Part shown: piece by piece, positions 62,078 to 64,000 of the stretch
Numbering within the stretch: the stretch's first letter is position 1
How the letters are laid out: every line of letters starts with the position of its first letter
NCBI RefSeq assembly: GCF_030272615.1
Contig: NC_081407.1
Location: 439,297,213 to 439,361,212 of the forward strand
DNA from: Cryptomeria japonica
Lineage: Eukaryota > Streptophyta > Pinopsida > Cupressales > Cupressaceae
Length of the DNA: 64,000 nt
Direction of reading: 5' to 3'
Made by a program: the position numbers and the translations under genes
The notes under the pieces: generated by a model
What the model saw: only the letters and a program-made list of their open reading frames with translations
Databases searched by the model: none
What the model was told of the DNA's origin: nothing

Positions 62078-62118
62078 GGATTCCTCCAGAGAATCTTAAT
62101 CACTTGAGGTGATCTGGG

Positions 62119-63015
62119 ATGATGTCTTACAAGGACAATTTGAGATTTGATGGAACTAATTACTCTCTTTTGAAGAGCCATATGGAGTGTCATCTGAGAT
62201 GCATTGGTGAATCTTGTTGGACTATTACAAAGAACAAGTATACTATTCCTGTAAATGGACCTTCAACTTTGGATGAAATAAAGGAAGCTGAATGCAATAT
62301 TAGGGCCAAGGAAATATTGTTGAGTGCCTTGATAGATTTTGAAATCACAAATGTTATGGAATTTCAGGCTGCTCATGAGATCTGGAAGAAGTTGGAAACT
62401 TTGTATGAAGGAGACAGTTATGTGAAGATTTCTAATTTGCAGAGCCTAAAAGGAAAGTATAAGATGTTGAGGATGGGTGAAGATGAGAACATTACTTCTT
62501 TTATGCAGAAGGTGAATGAACTTGTGTGCAATATCAGATGTGCCGATGGAAAGTTGGAAGAATAAGATATTGTTGCTAAAGTGCTCAGATCTTTACCTGC
62601 ATCCTACAAACACAAAGTTGCTGCTATTGAGGAGATTTGAATTGTAACTGATGTAACCAAAGATATGTTGATTGGTAAGCTATCAACCTTTTAATTAAGT
62701 GAGTTTGGTTATTTCCTTCCTAAGGTAGAATCTACATTCAAAGCCACTATTTCCAGAAAGGATAAGCAAAGATATGATCTGGGAGAAATTTCTTCAAGGA
62801 GGATGTCCAGATTTGAGAAAGAGATGAAGGAAATGGAAGAAGAAGAGTGAAAGCTTAAGGATCTTGAAGCATTGATTGCCAAAATATTACCTAAAGGAGT
62901 TGGTAAGTATGAAGGAAAGTTTCCTCTTAAATATTTTTCTTGCAATAAGTTAGGTCATTTTTCCTTAAGGTGTCTGAAAAAAGTTCCTAAGAAAAATTTC
63001 AAGCCTAAATTTTAG
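62119..63015 (+). pseudogene. gag: Copia gag of the second element
   Basis: The ATG follows the primer site by about 40 bases. The N-terminal part has LRFDGTNYSLLKSHMECHL, and the UBN2-type domain follows with AHEIWKKLETLYEGDSYVK and YKMLRMGEDENITSFMQKVNEL. The open frame stops with TAA at 62563. The same frame continues (DIVAKVLRSLPASYKHKV) with further stops, several of which fit C-to-T changes (CAA to TAA, CGA to TGA). The zinc knuckle survives as YFSCNKLGHFSLRC with its first Cys replaced by Tyr. Confidence 0.85.
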
Positions 63016-63184
63016 AAGAGATGTTATTATGATGCTAATGAAGGTGTTTCAAATGATGACTCAGATAAAGGAAATACAAGTGATAATGAATGGGTTTATT
63101 GCTATCAAGGAAGATGATCCAATGCCTATTGATTTTGCGAGCTGCATGAATGTGGAAAGAGCTTTGGTTGCACAAGTTGAAGAG

Positions 63185-63652
63185 AAAGATGGATGGGGGA
63201 TAGATAGCATATTCTCATCATATGACATGTGATAAGAGTAAGTTTGTGAGTTTGGAGAAGTATGAAGGTGGAGTTGTGAAATTTGGAGATGATAAAGCTG
63301 GTATAATCTGTGGTAGAGGTTCTATTTCACTTGATGGTAAGCACAATACCGATGATGTCTTATATGTACAAGGCCTAAAGCATAATATTTTGAGTGTTGG
63401 ATAGATGGTTGACAAGGGATATGATCTTCAATTCAAGAATGGCAAATGTAGAATCTTGGGTAGCTCCGGGATAGAGATTGCATTAGGTACAAAGACTAAA
63501 GGTAATATCTTTCACCTGAATACCTCTGGTAAAAGTTGTTTTATTGCTCAAGTTGATTAAAGTTGGTTGTGGCATAGAAGGACGTGTCATGTGAATTTTG
63601 ACAACATTATTAAGATAAGTTCTACTCAAGCTGTGAGAGATCTTCCCACGTA
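63185..63652 (+). pseudogene. Copia protease end and GAG-pre-integrase remnant
   Basis: An IDS triplet (63200-63208), the place of the protease active site, is followed after a frameshift by SHHMTCDKSKFVSLEKY and GIICGRGSISLDG, then LYVQGLKHNILSVG, as in Copia proteases. The GAG-pre-integrase block SWLWHRRTCHVNFDNIIKIS lies near 63561-63620. Coding similarity ends at about 63652, before the integrase core. Confidence 0.8.
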
Positions 63653-64000
63653 ATCTCGCCAAAATACCCTAGAGAAATTAACCAACTAACATGCAAACAA
63701 AGATAAATTTTTTTATAAAAAAAATATCTACTAATGCAACATAATCAACTAACTACTCATATGCATCTAAAATCCATTAACATGATATACAATTACCCAT
63801 CCTGACCATAATAACCAAACATGCTACACAAGAAGAAATAAAACACAACATAACATAGATATCTTCCCTAAGGTATCTCAATTTCATTACTTACAGTACT
63901 AATCATAAGCAACAACATCATAAATACAACTAATCCAATGCACACTACTTATATTATCAATTATTCTTTCCATGCACATATGCAAGATCATTCCTAACAT
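63653..64000. other. AT-rich sequence to the window edge
   Basis: It begins with an abrupt change from Copia coding sequence, so a deletion or another insertion border lies near 63652. Nothing is recognisable in the remainder. Confidence 0.45.

Overview
This window is nuclear DNA from a seed plant with a large, repeat-rich genome. The evidence is intron-bearing gene remnants, plant-type chromovirus, Copia, gag-only and LINE elements, AT-rich spacers and nested LTR retrotransposons. A conifer or other gymnosperm is plausible but not proven. I see no bacterial genes, rRNA genes, tRNA genes that survive inspection, or CRISPR.

Layout. Positions 3-1045 hold the 3' end of an unrecognised two-exon plus-strand gene, followed by tandem repeats (1117-1446, 1689-2567). 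Positions 2920-10375 are a complete minus-strand non-autonomous LTR element (TSD ATATA) that carries gag and a decayed protease-like region but no reverse transcriptase or integrase. Positions 10524-13133 are a decayed multi-exon minus-strand gene, with a GTACGTGC-type repeat array just upstream. Positions 13840-17260 are a decayed plant LINE (reverse transcriptase, zf-RVT, RNase H) with an internal ~695 bp duplication.

Positions 18329-44704 are a nest. An old Copia element, of which only one LTR and gag remain, was hit twice. An intact, very young Ty3/Gypsy chromovirus (18566-30658, TSD TGTTT, one 1559-residue ORF) sits in its LTR. A coding-free 12.2 kb LARD-like element with ~4.2 kb LTRs (31803-43992, TSD CATTT) sits in its gag. 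The nest ends at a GA microsatellite.

Positions 45000-56450 are mostly AT-rich spacer with a DUF4283-type fragment, a 478 bp unit repeated three times (each unit with a perfect 23 bp inverted repeat) and a strong isolated hairpin. Positions 56458-64000 hold a truncated relative of the first gag-only element, an LTR of a further family, and a truncated Copia element (LTR, PBS, gag, protease and GAG-pre-integrase remnants).

How they relate. The chromovirus is the only element here with a complete set of replication enzymes. The LARD-like element and the gag-only element would have to borrow enzymes. The LARD-like element shares a Met-tRNA-type primer site and a GC-rich LTR module with the chromovirus. 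The most striking unexplained signal is a run of small hairpins in the chromovirus LTR just before its end. The stem sequences differ but stay complementary, and the loops are nearly all five bases close to CGTAT.
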